A stretch of DNA of 33,828 nucleotides from Rhodococcus sp. 14-1411-2a (GTDB lineage Bacteria; Actinomycetota; Actinomycetes; Mycobacteriales; Mycobacteriaceae). A program made the position numbers and the translations under genes. Under the pieces are notes generated by a model. The model searched no databases and had not been told where the DNA came from. It saw only the letters and a list, made by a program, of their open reading frames with translations. The DNA lies in assembly GCF_002259485.1 (NCBI RefSeq), contig NZ_NPGA01000010.1:1-33828 (forward strand), read 5' to 3'. Positions 17,228-25,514 of this stretch are shown piece by piece; position 1 is the stretch's first letter; each line of letters opens with the position of its first letter.

Positions 17228-17953
17228 GTGATCTCCGATGCTTTCCCCCGTACCCCAGTCAGTCACATCGTCGTCGTCGTACCCGCGCACAACGAGCAGG
17301 ATCTGCTCGACGCCTGCCTGACCGCCTTGGCGCGTGCGCAGCGCCGCGTCATGGACGTGGCCTCGGTGTCCGTCTCGACGGTCGTCGTACTCGATGCGTG
17401 CACCGACGACTCGGCGCACATCGCCGCACGTCACCCGTCGGTGTCGGCGATCGAGGTGGCGCATCGCAACGTCGGAGCAGCCCGGGCCGCCGGATTCGCG
17501 AGCAGCCCGCGAGACGGCAGTCGGCTCGACGCCACCTGGCTAGTCACCACCGATGCGGACACCCGGGTGGGTGAGGACTGGCTGCTCGGCCATCTTCGGC
17601 ATGCCGCCGAGGGCGCTCGGGCAGTAGCCGGGACGGTGGCGGTCGATTTCGAGGGCCACGTCGAGGAGAACCTCGGGTTGCGATCGTCGTACGACGCGCA
17701 CTACCGGCACGAAATCGGCCACCCACACGTGCACGGCGCCAACCTCGGCGTCCGAGCGACCGAGTACTTCGCGGTCGGAGGATTCGCACCTTTGACCACC
17801 GGCGAGGACCACGATCTGGTCCGACGCCTCGAGCTCGGCGGCATCGAGTGCCGTCGAGTGTGCGACATCCCTGTCACGACGTCGGGTCGCCTCAGCGGCA
17901 GAGCGCCCGACGGCATGGCCGGATTCCTACGTTCCCTGGAGGCCACCGCATGA
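17228..17953 (+). CDS. family 2 glycosyltransferase (GT-A fold)
   Basis: 241 aa, no transmembrane segment. It opens with IVVVVPAHNEQDLLDAC, the nucleotide-binding strand of GT2 enzymes. The metal-binding DxD is TTDADT (Asp109, Asp111), and a later GGFAPLTTGEDHDLVRRL carries the acidic acceptor-site ED dyad. It should transfer a sugar from a nucleotide-sugar; donor and acceptor are unknown. I placed the start at the GTG at 17228 because AAGGG lies about 7 nt upstream and the coding character begins there; the frame is open to 17021. Its stop overlaps the next start (ATGA), so it heads a coupled four-gene operon. Confidence 0.88.
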   Translation: MISDAFPRTPVSHIVVVVPAHNEQDLLDACLTALARAQRRVMDVASVSVSTVVVLDACTDDSAHIAARHPSVSAIEVAHRNVGAARAAGFASSPRDGSRLDATWLVTTDADTRVGEDWLLGHLRHAAEGARAVAGTVAVDFEGHVEENLGLRSSYDAHYRHEIGHPHVHGANLGVRATEYFAVGGFAPLTTGEDHDLVRRLELGGIECRRVCDIPVTTSGRLSGRAPDGMAGFLRSLEATA

Positions 17954-18945
17954 GCGAGACCGATTTTCTCGAATCCACCGACCGCGCAGACATCGACACC
18001 GGTCTGCGCAACGCGTTCCTGGCGTTCGAGGCGGACGGTCGTCTCGACCTCGCGCTGCCCGGCTCGGGATACACCGATCTGCGCTGGCAGTCGCTCGCCG
18101 CCCTGAGCCGTCACAACACGGTGCTGGGCCGGTGGTCCGAAGCGCACACCGACGCGATCGCGATCCTGCACGAACTCGACGGCCCGACGCCACAGCGCGG
18201 TCAGATCTGGGGAGTGTGGGCTGCGGAACCGCCTGCTCCGATTCTCGAGGCGGTACTGGAGGACTCGGGCTGGGTTCTCACCGGAACGAAGCCGTGGTGC
18301 TCGGGTGCGTCACTGTGTACGAACGCTCTGGTCACTGCGCGCGTCGAGGGAAGTCCTCGGCTGTTCGCCGTCGATCTGACGCATCCGGGCGCAACCCCGG
18401 TACCCGACACGTGGCATGCAGTGGGGATGAGCGAAAGCGATTCCGGCTCGGTTGCATTCGACAGCGTCCCGGCCGTTGCGGTCGGCGGACCGACCGATTA
18501 CCTCACCCGTCCTGGCTTCTGGCACGGTGCCATCGGGGTGTCGGCAGCCTGGTTCGGTAGCGCGTGCGCGGTGGCGGACACGCTGCACGACGCCGTCCGC
18601 ACCAGGCCGGACCCGCACCGTGCCGCACATCTCGGTGCCATCGCAGCGGCACTCGGTGCGGCGTCGAGCGCACTGACCACCGCGGCCGCCGAAGTGGACG
18701 CCGATCCGTTCGACCGTTCCGGTCGAGCCCGGACCCGAGCCCGCATCGTGCGGGCGGTGGTCGAGGACGCGGCGACTCAGTGCATCGACCGCGTCGGCCG
18801 CGCTCTCGGTGCCGGCCCGCTGTGCAGCGATGCCGAGCACGCGCGGCGCGTCGCAGATCTCACCGTCTATCTGAGGCAGAGCCATGCCGAACGCGATCTC
18901 GAAGCCCTCGGGCAGGACATCGCCGAGGAGGACAACCCATGGTAG
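17950..18945 (+). CDS. acyl-CoA-dehydrogenase-like flavoprotein lacking the usual catalytic Glu
   Basis: 331 aa, about 50 shorter than typical acyl-CoA dehydrogenases. The middle β-domain is recognisable (SGWVLTGTKPWCSGASLCTNALVTA, then a GMSESDSGSVAFDSVPA-type strand), and helical regions flank it. The C-terminus reads DLTVYLRQSHAERDLEALG where dehydrogenases have a YEGT-type catalytic loop, so the standard base is missing. The His/Arg-Asp pattern recalls flavin monooxygenase relatives of the DszC/HsaA type. It may oxidise, hydroxylate or only bind an acyl or sugar substrate. It overlaps the glycosyltransferase by 4 nt and the deacetylase by 7 nt, which ties its job to theirs. Confidence 0.8.
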   Translation: MSETDFLESTDRADIDTGLRNAFLAFEADGRLDLALPGSGYTDLRWQSLAALSRHNTVLGRWSEAHTDAIAILHELDGPTPQRGQIWGVWAAEPPAPILEAVLEDSGWVLTGTKPWCSGASLCTNALVTARVEGSPRLFAVDLTHPGATPVPDTWHAVGMSESDSGSVAFDSVPAVAVGGPTDYLTRPGFWHGAIGVSAAWFGSACAVADTLHDAVRTRPDPHRAAHLGAIAAALGAASSALTTAAAEVDADPFDRSGRARTRARIVRAVVEDAATQCIDRVGRALGAGPLCSDAEHARRVADLTVYLRQSHAERDLEALGQDIAEEDNPW

Positions 18946-19688
18946 AGAACGCATTCGACGCCGAAGTCGATGTCGGCACCGCCGAATCGGATTGGATGTC
19001 GGCCGACTGGTCCATCCCCGGTCTGCAGTGGAAGGACGTCGTCACGATGGTCGTCGTCGCCCCGCACCCGGATGACGAGGTGCTCGGCGTCGGTGGCCTG
19101 CTGTCGTTGGCGGCCGCGGCAGGGGTCGACGTGAGGGTGGTCGCGGTGACCGACGGTGACGGCTCGCACCCCGGTTCCCCGACTGTGACGGCGGAGGATC
19201 TGCGGGCACGACGCCCCGTCGAATCCGAACGCGCGTTGGCGGAGTTGGGAATCGACCACTCTCCGACGCGGTTGCAGATCGCCGACGGTGCCGTCGAGCA
19301 GCACGAGGGTGCCGTGGCCGATGCATTGATGCCGTTGCTCGACGCCACCCCGGGCACCTGGTGCCTGACGCCCTGGCGCGGAGACGGTCATCCCGACCAC
19401 GAAGCGACCGCGCGGGCCTGTCTCACTGCGGCGAATGCCGTCGGGATACCGGTGGTCGAGTACCCGATCTGGATGTGGCACTGGGCAACTCCGAACCATC
19501 CTGCAGTTCCGTGGACACGATGCCGCCGTGTCGATCTCCCGGCGCATACCCTCGACGCCAAGCGCGCGTCGATCGAGCAGTTCGATTCTCAGATCCGGCC
19601 CCTGTCCGATCACCCCGCGGATCGAGCGGTGTTGCCCCCGCACATATTGGCCCGCTACCGGCGACCGTTCGAGGTGGTGTTCGCATGA
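18939..19688 (+). CDS. PIG-L/LmbE family N-deacetylase
   Basis: 249 aa. The zinc-site motif APHPDDEVLG is at 41-50 (His43, Asp45, Asp46) and the second motif GDGHPDHEA at about 148-156 (His151, His154). These enzymes remove N-acetyl from GlcNAc-type sugars, as MshB does in mycothiol synthesis and PIG-L does in GPI synthesis. An N-terminal extension of about 35 residues precedes the core, so it is not simply MshB or Mca. The ATG lies inside CCATGGTAG at the end of the preceding gene, a 7-nt overlap. The stop overlaps the methyltransferase start as ATGA. Confidence 0.9.
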   Translation: MVENAFDAEVDVGTAESDWMSADWSIPGLQWKDVVTMVVVAPHPDDEVLGVGGLLSLAAAAGVDVRVVAVTDGDGSHPGSPTVTAEDLRARRPVESERALAELGIDHSPTRLQIADGAVEQHEGAVADALMPLLDATPGTWCLTPWRGDGHPDHEATARACLTAANAVGIPVVEYPIWMWHWATPNHPAVPWTRCRRVDLPAHTLDAKRASIEQFDSQIRPLSDHPADRAVLPPHILARYRRPFEVVFA

Positions 19689-20350
19689 GCATGGATTCTC
19701 GGACGAGCCCAGGTTCTCCGACCAGCCTGAGTGCCGACTACTTCCGCAATGTCTATGCGGCCAAGGACGATCCGTTCATGCTCGACAGCAAATGGTACGA
19801 GCGACGCAAGTACGCATTGACCATGGCCTCATTGCCGAAGCCTCGCTATCGGCGAGCACTCGAACCCGGTTGCTCCATCGGCGTGCTCACCGAACAGTTG
19901 GCGACCCGGTGCGATCACGTGGTGTCGACCGATGTGGTGGACAGTGCCCTCGATTCGGCCCGCACGCGTGTAGGTGAGACTGCCGCAGTCGAATTCGCGT
20001 TGTGGTCGTTGTCCGACCATTGGTCGGCATTGCCGACACCCCAGGAGACGTTCGATCTGATCGTCGTCAGCGAGGTCGGCTACTACCTCGACGCCGCGGA
20101 TCTCGCATCGGCGATGACGCGCGCCGTCGACCACCTGGAAGCAGGGGGCACTCTGGTGGCAGCGCATTGGCGTCACGACGTGGACGACTATCCGATCTCG
20201 GGTGATCGCGTGCACGAGATCATCGCCGCAACAACCGGTTTGGCGCTACTGAGTCGCTATCTGGACGAGGACGTTCGGATCGAGGTCTTCGTCGCCTCGG
20301 ACGGTCCGGCGGTGTCGGTCGCGAGCACCGACGGCCTCGATGTGCGCTGA
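19685..20350 (+). CDS. NodS-like class I SAM-dependent methyltransferase
   Basis: 221 aa. SAM-binding motif I is EPGCSIGVLTE (about 60-70), and motif II is the acidic VSTDVVD. FDLIVVSEVGYYLD corresponds to motif IV. The pre-domain with DPFMLDSKWYERRKYALTMASL matches the NodS group, whose rhizobial founder N-methylates the deacetylated glucosamine of Nod factors. Coming right after a PIG-L deacetylase (ATGA overlap), it could methylate a freed amine; that is inference. It is the last gene of the operon and converges on the GAF-ANTAR gene, whose stop is 28 bp away. Confidence 0.85.
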   Translation: MSMDSRTSPGSPTSLSADYFRNVYAAKDDPFMLDSKWYERRKYALTMASLPKPRYRRALEPGCSIGVLTEQLATRCDHVVSTDVVDSALDSARTRVGETAAVEFALWSLSDHWSALPTPQETFDLIVVSEVGYYLDAADLASAMTRAVDHLEAGGTLVAAHWRHDVDDYPISGDRVHEIIAATTGLALLSRYLDEDVRIEVFVASDGPAVSVASTDGLDVR

Positions 20351-20377
20351 CTGCGCTCGACCTCCAGGAGACGGGGC

Positions 20378-21118
20378 TCAGTCGGTCGATTTCGCGGCGT
20401 CGATGACCAGCTGTTCGGCGAGATCGGCGAGTTTGACGTTGGTGTCCTGAGACAGCTTGGCCAGCAAGGCGAATGCCGCCTGCGAGTTCAGGTTGTAGCG
20501 CTCCATCAACATGCCCTTGGCCTGACCGATCAGGTCTCGACTGGTCAACGCGGCCCGAATCTGCTGCTCCTCGCGTGCGGTGGAGAACGCGATGGCCGCG
20601 TGCGCTGCGAACAGCGAACCGATCGACTCGGCCTCGGCACTGAAGGCGTCGGTACGAGTGGAATGCAGGTTCAGTGCGCCGAAGTTGACTCCCTCGACGT
20701 AGAGCTGGAAGCAGATCATGCTCTTGACCCCGAGCGCAGACGCCGCGTCGGCGAACAGCGGCCAGCGGGTGTCGCTGTCCATGTCGTCGATCCTGATGGT
20801 GGTCTGTTCGATCGCCGATTCGAGGCACGGTCCCTCGCCCAGCTGCTCCTGAATCTTGTCGCAGTGGCCCGCGGGCTCCCCACACAGCGCGGCGCTGTGT
20901 ACGAACTTGCCCTGCAGCACGGTGGTGATGGACGCGAATTCTGCGGACGGCACGTTGGCCACCGCGGACTCGGTGATGACGGCCAGAACTCGATCGGGAT
21001 CCGAATGCTGACGCCGCAGCTTCTCGGCCACCTCGGCCATCCGTCGACTCAGCTCGAAATCGTTGACCCGCGAGCGCGTGCCCGTCGAATCCATTGTCTG
21101 CTCGCTGATGGTCGTCAC
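20378..21118 (-). CDS. GAF-ANTAR transcription antitermination regulator
   Basis: About 246 aa. A GAF domain covers roughly residues 35-175 (ITTVLQGKFVHSAALCGE, EGPCLESAIEQ, GVKSMICFQLYVEGVNFGALNL). A C-terminal ANTAR domain follows (AALTSRDLIGQAKGMLMERYNLN, then FALLAKLSQ). ANTAR domains bind paired hexaloop RNA hairpins and block termination; the GAF part probably senses a small ligand or redox change. I placed the start at the GTG at 21116-21118 with AGGA close upstream; an ATG at 21092-21094 is nearly as likely and costs only 8 residues. No histidine kinase is nearby. Two abutting hairpins precede the GTG. Confidence 0.88.
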   Translation of the reverse strand: MTTISEQTMDSTGTRSRVNDFELSRRMAEVAEKLRRQHSDPDRVLAVITESAVANVPSAEFASITTVLQGKFVHSAALCGEPAGHCDKIQEQLGEGPCLESAIEQTTIRIDDMDSDTRWPLFADAASALGVKSMICFQLYVEGVNFGALNLHSTRTDAFSAEAESIGSLFAAHAAIAFSTAREEQQIRAALTSRDLIGQAKGMLMERYNLNSQAAFALLAKLSQDTNVKLADLAEQLVIDAAKSTD

Positions 21119-21157
21119 CTCGTCCTGCTGTTGCACGAGCCCTGCTACTGCGCAGGG
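21119..21157 (-). promoter_or_regulatory. two abutting hairpins before the GAF-ANTAR start
   Basis: On the minus strand CCCTGC and GCAGGG (21140-21157) enclose a 6-nt loop GCAGTA. Immediately after, CTCGT and ACGAG (21119-21139) form a second stem that takes in the last base of the AGGA ribosome-binding site and ends at the GTG. ANTAR targets are paired hexaloop hairpins, but their loops begin with A and this loop begins with G. Function is uncertain. Confidence 0.35.
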
Positions 21158-21236
21158 GCGCATCCCGGCATCGGCGGTGTGCCGACAACACAGGATACGC
21201 CCCTGATGGCAAAGCTCAACGACCGTTAGCGGGGCA

Positions 21237-22262
21237 TCAGAGTGTGCTGGGTGCGATCAGCGAGTGCACGAACCCGATTTTCTTCACGACGGTCGGCGGC
21301 AGCACGAACGGGTAGAGGTCCTGGTGTCCCATCGATCGGTTGATCTGGTTCAGCGCCCACGACAGCGGCAACCACCAGTCGACGATCTGATCGAAGCCGA
21401 CGTCACCTGGCAACGGGCTCTCCAGCGTCGAACCGGCCGGGGCCATACCGAACGCTGCGGCCGTGTCCAGGGTGTCGCGGATGTGCAGGTAGTGCGCGAA
21501 CGTCTCGGCCCAGTCCTCGGCAGGGTGCATGGTGGCGTAGGACGAGACGTAGTTGTCCTCCCAGCCCTCGGGCGCACCTTCGCTGTAGTGGCGGTCGAGG
21601 GCGTCCTGGTAGCTCGAATCCGGATCCCCGAACAGCTCCTCGAAGGCCGCGCGATGCTCACCGTCTCCGACCAGCACCATCTGGTAGTAGTGGCCGATCT
21701 CGTGCCGGAAGTGCCCGACGAGCGTGCGATACGGCTCGGACATCGCGACGCGCAACTGTTCGCGGTGCACGTCGTCTCCCTCGGCGAGGTCGAGGGTGAT
21801 CAAGCCGTTGTCGTGGCCGGTCATGACCTGTTGTTCTGCGCTGGAGAGCAGATCGAACACCAGGCCGGTCGCGGTGTCCTCGTCCCGGCCCACGATGGGC
21901 AGCCCCAGTTCGGTCAGTTCGAGCACGACGCGACGCTTGTTGGTCTCGGCGTCGGCGTACGCGGCCATCGCGTCGACGTCGTCGTCGGCGGGGCGAGTGC
22001 GGGTGAGCCGGCAGGACACGCAGAGATCGTCGGTGTCGGCCGTGTCGACGAGCCAGTTGCAGCGCGCAGTGTTGAGGTTGGCGCACATCTTCCACGTCGC
22101 CCCGTCCACGTCTGCCTCGGCCACACCGTCGTCGGCCTTGTCGGGGAGCACCAGCAGGGCTCTGCTCGGCAGATGGAAGCCGAGTGCGCTCGAGCAGCTC
22201 AGACACAGTGAGTTCTCGAACGACAGCTTCTGTCCGCATTTGCGGCAGATGAAATCACGCAT
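21237..22262 (-). CDS. zinc-ribbon zinc metallopeptidase (Peptidase_Mx type)
   Basis: 341 aa. The N-terminus is a zinc ribbon: CRKCGQ near residues 5-10 and CLSC near 19-22, followed by further Cys in KMCANLNTARCNW and CVSCR. The catalytic part has HEIGHYY (His187, Glu188, His191), and a downstream stretch around ATMHPAEDWAETFAHY may supply the third ligand. This layout matches the putative zinc-binding metallopeptidases of Pfam Peptidase_Mx, whose substrates are unknown. No signal peptide is seen, so it is probably cytoplasmic. The ATG at 22260-22262 follows AAGGA by about 8 nt. It diverges from nhaA; 119 bp separate its stop from the GAF-ANTAR start. Confidence 0.85.
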   Translation of the reverse strand: MRDFICRKCGQKLSFENSLCLSCSSALGFHLPSRALLVLPDKADDGVAEADVDGATWKMCANLNTARCNWLVDTADTDDLCVSCRLTRTRPADDDVDAMAAYADAETNKRRVVLELTELGLPIVGRDEDTATGLVFDLLSSAEQQVMTGHDNGLITLDLAEGDDVHREQLRVAMSEPYRTLVGHFRHEIGHYYQMVLVGDGEHRAAFEELFGDPDSSYQDALDRHYSEGAPEGWEDNYVSSYATMHPAEDWAETFAHYLHIRDTLDTAAAFGMAPAGSTLESPLPGDVGFDQIVDWWLPLSWALNQINRSMGHQDLYPFVLPPTVVKKIGFVHSLIAPSTL

Positions 22263-22484
22263 GGATGTTCCTTCGTGGCAGGGGTGAGTCGGGCTCGTAT
22301 TCCCGTTTCTGGACGGACTAATGCCGTTCATCGAATATGTTGTGCACATCTCCCTCGCCGTGCGGCGAGTTCGACAGCGCAATAACGTTACTCTGCGGGC
22401 TGTCACCTGCAAGGAAGCAAACCGTCGACCCACACGTTGGTACAGACTGCTTCACAACACTCTTCGAGAGGATGCGGGCCGCAG
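22263..22484. promoter_or_regulatory. divergent intergenic region before nhaA with a GC hairpin
   Basis: 222 bp between the zinc peptidase gene and nhaA. CTCGCC (22354-22359) and GGCGAG (22364-22369) form a perfect stem with loop GTGC about 115 nt before nhaA, and the palindrome TGTGCACA lies at 22341-22348. nhaA genes in some bacteria carry Li+ riboswitches (nhaA-I, nhaA-II), but I cannot match those structures here. Promoters for both genes must be in this region. Confidence 0.35.
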
Positions 22485-24341
22485 ATGGCAGATCAGATCA
22501 CGCCGACGAATCGGCCCATGGCACGTTTCGCCGAACGGATCTCGCGGGCCCGCGGCGAGAAGAACAGCGAAACCCTGGCGGCGGGCTTCTTGCTCGCAGC
22601 GACACTGATCGCGCTGATCTGGGCCAACTCACCCTTCGGCGAGACCTACCAGTCGTTCTGGCACACCGAACTCTCGGTCACCGTCGGCGAGCACGGCATC
22701 TCCCTCGACCTCGCCCACTGGGTCAACGACGGGCTCATGGCGTTGTTCTTCTTCGTCGTCGGGCTCGAGGTCAAGCGTGAGTTCGCGATGGGTGAGCTCA
22801 CCGACCGATCCCGTGCCGCGATACCGATCGTCGCGGCGATTGCCGGTCTGGCCGCGCCCGCGTTGCTGTTTCTCGCCTTCAATCCGTCCGGGCCTGCCGC
22901 CCAGGCATGGGGCGTCGTGATCTCCACCGACACCGCGTTCCTCCTCGGGGCACTCGCCGTCCTGGGACCGAAGAAGGCCGCTCGGTTACGCATCTTCCTG
23001 CTCACGCTCGCTGTCGCGGACGATGTGGGTGCGCTGGCGATCATCGCCTTCTTCTACACCGACAACCTCGATGTGGTGCCGTTGGTGCTGGCGTTCGTCG
23101 GTCTGGGGGTGATCTTCCTGCTGCGTCGGCTCGAGGTGTGGCGCGGCGTCGGGTACTTCGTCGTCGCACTGTTCACCTGGGTTGCGATGTACGAGTCCGG
23201 AGTTCACCCCACCCTCGCGGGAGTGATGATCGCCTTGATTCTTCCGGTGTATCCGCCGCGCCGTACCGAGGTGGAACGCGCGGCGGATCTGACACGCGCG
23301 TTCCGACAGTCGCCCAATCCCGAATACGCCCGCGCGGCCCGTCTCGGGCTCGATCGCGCGGTGTCGGTCAACGAACGTCTCATGCGGCTCTACCAGCCGT
23401 ACACGGCGTTCATCATCGTGCCGATCTTCGCGCTCGCCAACGCCGGAGTCGTCCTGAGCTCGGACACTCTGAAAGCCGCGTCGACCTCGACACTCACCTG
23501 GGGCATCATCGCCGGTCTCGTCCTCGGCAAGCTCGTCGGAATCACGGCTGCCTCCGCTGTTTTCGCGAAGTTGAGACCGTCGTCCCTGGCTCCGGGCCTG
23601 ACGCTGTCACACATCGCAGGCGGTGCCGCGATGTCCGGAATCGGATTCACGATCTCGTTGTTCATCATCGATCTCGCACTCGACGACCCGTTGCTGGCCG
23701 ACGAAGCACGGGTCGGCGTGTTGGTGGCCTCGGTGATCGCCGCGGTACTCGGCTGGGTTCTCTTCCGCATCGACGAGAAGATTCATCCTCCGAAAGCCGA
23801 AGCCTCTCTCCGCATTCTGCGTCCGGTCGACGCCAAGCGCGATCACATCCGCGGCCCGGTGGACGCACCGTTGACCATCGTGGAGTATGCGGATTTCGAG
23901 TGCCCGTTCTGCAGCAAGGCAACCGGCAGTGTCGCCGAGGTACGCAAGCACTTCGGCGACGACCTTCGGTACGTCTACCGGCACCTGCCGCTCGACGACT
24001 ATCACCCACACGCTCGCTACGCGGCATACGCCAGCGAGGCCGCAGCCGCGCAGGGCAAGTTCTGGGAGATGGCCGATATGTTGTTCCGCAACAGTGATGC
24101 TCTCGAACCCGACGACATCGACGGCTACGCACGCGAACTCGGCCTCGACATGGACAAATTCGAGGACGACATTCGCACCGGCGACCACGTCGTTCGCGTC
24201 GAGGACGACGAACTCGACGCCTCGTCCTCGGACGTGGACGGCACCCCGACCTTCTACCTGGGACGCGGCGACAAGAACCTGACCCGGCACGTCGGACCAT
24301 ACGATGCGGCGACGTTGATCCGGGAACTCGAATCCATGTGA
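22485..24341 (+). CDS. nhaA: NhaA Na+/H+ antiporter fused to a DsbA-like thioredoxin domain
   Basis: 618 aa. Residues about 20-435 form the NhaA antiporter with twelve hydrophobic segments. The paired aspartates of the ion site are in [12 protein letters not shown] (Asp179, Asp180), and the STDTAF stretch corresponds to the Thr-Asp of the crossed helices. After a linker, residues about 440-618 form a DsbA-type thioredoxin fold with the active site ECPFC (Cys473, Cys476) and the cis-Pro loop in DGTPTFYL. The fusion is known in actinobacteria. Whether the domain faces the periplasm or cytoplasm depends on helix count; a redox sensor of the antiporter is possible. The ATG at 22485 has a weak ribosome-binding site. 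Confidence 0.93.
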   Translation: MADQITPTNRPMARFAERISRARGEKNSETLAAGFLLAATLIALIWANSPFGETYQSFWHTELSVTVGEHGISLDLAHWVNDGLMALFFFVVGLEVKREFAMGELTDRSRAAIPIVAAIAGLAAPALLFLAFNPSGPAAQAWGVVISTDTAFLLGALAVLGPKKAARLRIFLLTLAVADDVGALAIIAFFYTDNLDVVPLVLAFVGLGVIFLLRRLEVWRGVGYFVVALFTWVAMYESGVHPTLAGVMIALILPVYPPRRTEVERAADLTRAFRQSPNPEYARAARLGLDRAVSVNERLMRLYQPYTAFIIVPIFALANAGVVLSSDTLKAASTSTLTWGIIAGLVLGKLVGITAASAVFAKLRPSSLAPGLTLSHIAGGAAMSGIGFTISLFIIDLALDDPLLADEARVGVLVASVIAAVLGWVLFRIDEKIHPPKAEASLRILRPVDAKRDHIRGPVDAPLTIVEYADFECPFCSKATGSVAEVRKHFGDDLRYVYRHLPLDDYHPHARYAAYASEAAAAQGKFWEMADMLFRNSDALEPDDIDGYARELGLDMDKFEDDIRTGDHVVRVEDDELDASSSDVDGTPTFYLGRGDKNLTRHVGPYDAATLIRELESM

Positions 24342-24344
24342 GCG

Positions 24345-24420
24345 CGGGCAAGGTTGCACAGAACACGTCCGCGTCGACTGAATACCGTCGATACGGCGTC
24401 GTAGTGTGCAACGTTGCCCG
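24345..24420. terminator. bidirectional terminator between nhaA and the LigD-type polymerase gene
   Basis: CGGGCAAGGTTGCACA (24345-24360) and TGTGCAACGTTGCCCG (24405-24420) are inverted copies with one mismatch in 16. The 44-nt spacer holds a smaller hairpin CCGT-CGAT-ACGG. It lies between two convergent stop codons, which are 4 and 7 bp from its ends. Terminator function is inferred from position and strength. Confidence 0.75.
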
Positions 24421-24426
24421 GCTTCG

Positions 24427-25512
24427 TCAGCCCTCCGTGCGATTCCCCTCCGCATCCCAGTGCTCGGCGACCTTTTTCGACGGCTGCACTCGGGGCGGCT
24501 CACCAGGCATCTTGGGGTAATCCGGCGGGAAGTTCAGCTCCCCGCCCGGCAGTGTTTCCCACAGCTGCAGAAGGGGTTCGAGGGAGTAGGCCTGCTCGTC
24601 CATATCGGCCCACGGGTCTCCGTCCCGAACCAGCTCCGGCACCGTGACGAGGTTGTACTCACGTGGATCGGTGACATCTGCCAACTGCGACCACGTCATC
24701 GGAGTGCTCACCGTCGCACCCGGACGGGCCCGCAGACTCCATGCGCTGGCGATGGTTCGGTCTCGATTGTTCTGGTTGTAGTCGATGAAGATGCGTTCTC
24801 CGCGTTCCTCTTTCCACCAGTTGGTGGTCACCCCGTCGTCGCGCCGTTCCAGCTCGCGGCCCAGACCGATGGCCGCATGGCGCACCTGCTCGAAGGTGTA
24901 CTGCGGCTCGATGCGGACGTAGATGTGAATGCCCCGATTCCCGCTCGTCTTCGGGTAGCCGCGTAAACCCAGTTCCTCCAACAGCTCTCGGGTCACATCG
25001 GCCACTCGCAGGGCGCCCGCGAACGTGGTTCCCGGCTGCGGATCGAGGTCCAGCCGGAGCTCGTCGGGATGATCCACGTCCGGTCGCCGCACCGGCCACG
25101 GATGAAAGGTCAGCGTGCCCATCTGCGCCGCCCACACCAGCGCAGCCGGTTCCGAGGGACACAGCTCTTCGGCGGTGCGCTTACTGGGGAACGCGATCTT
25201 CACCGTCTCGATCCACTCTGGCGCGCCCTTGGGCAACCGCTTCTGATAGAAACCGTCGCCCTCCTTGTCCTGGGGGCCGAGTGCCAATCGCATGCCCTCG
25301 CGATAGCCGTCGGGCCAACGCTCCATCGCGGTGGGGCGGTCACCGATCGCCCTCATCAGTGGCTCCCCGACTGCCGCGAAGTACTCGCACACCTGCAGTT
25401 TGGTGATCTCCGGGGTGCGTTCGGTGGCCTGAAAGATCACGCGATCGGGGCTCGACACCCGCACTTCGCGCTCGCCGGCCTGCACGAACGCCGGTGGTGT
25501 TTTCGCGGCCAT
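24427..25512 (-). CDS. LigD-type primase-polymerase (NHEJ polymerase domain, stand-alone)
   Basis: 361 aa. It is the archaeo-eukaryotic primase fold found as the polymerase domain of LigD. Catalytic aspartates are in LRLDLDP (Asp155, Asp157) and FIDYNQN (Asp244); the phosphate-binding SGNRGIHIYV carries His196. Such enzymes add nucleotides, with a ribonucleotide preference, to broken DNA ends. No ligase or phosphoesterase domain is fused. The ATG at 25510-25512 comes 2 bp after the ligC stop, with GGGGGA upstream inside the ligC 3' end, so the two are co-translated. It ends against the long inverted repeat shared with nhaA. Confidence 0.9.
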   Translation of the reverse strand: MAAKTPPAFVQAGEREVRVSSPDRVIFQATERTPEITKLQVCEYFAAVGEPLMRAIGDRPTAMERWPDGYREGMRLALGPQDKEGDGFYQKRLPKGAPEWIETVKIAFPSKRTAEELCPSEPAALVWAAQMGTLTFHPWPVRRPDVDHPDELRLDLDPQPGTTFAGALRVADVTRELLEELGLRGYPKTSGNRGIHIYVRIEPQYTFEQVRHAAIGLGRELERRDDGVTTNWWKEERGERIFIDYNQNNRDRTIASAWSLRARPGATVSTPMTWSQLADVTDPREYNLVTVPELVRDGDPWADMDEQAYSLEPLLQLWETLPGGELNFPPDYPKMPGEPPRVQPSKKVAEHWDAEGNRTEG

Positions 25513-25514
25513 GG

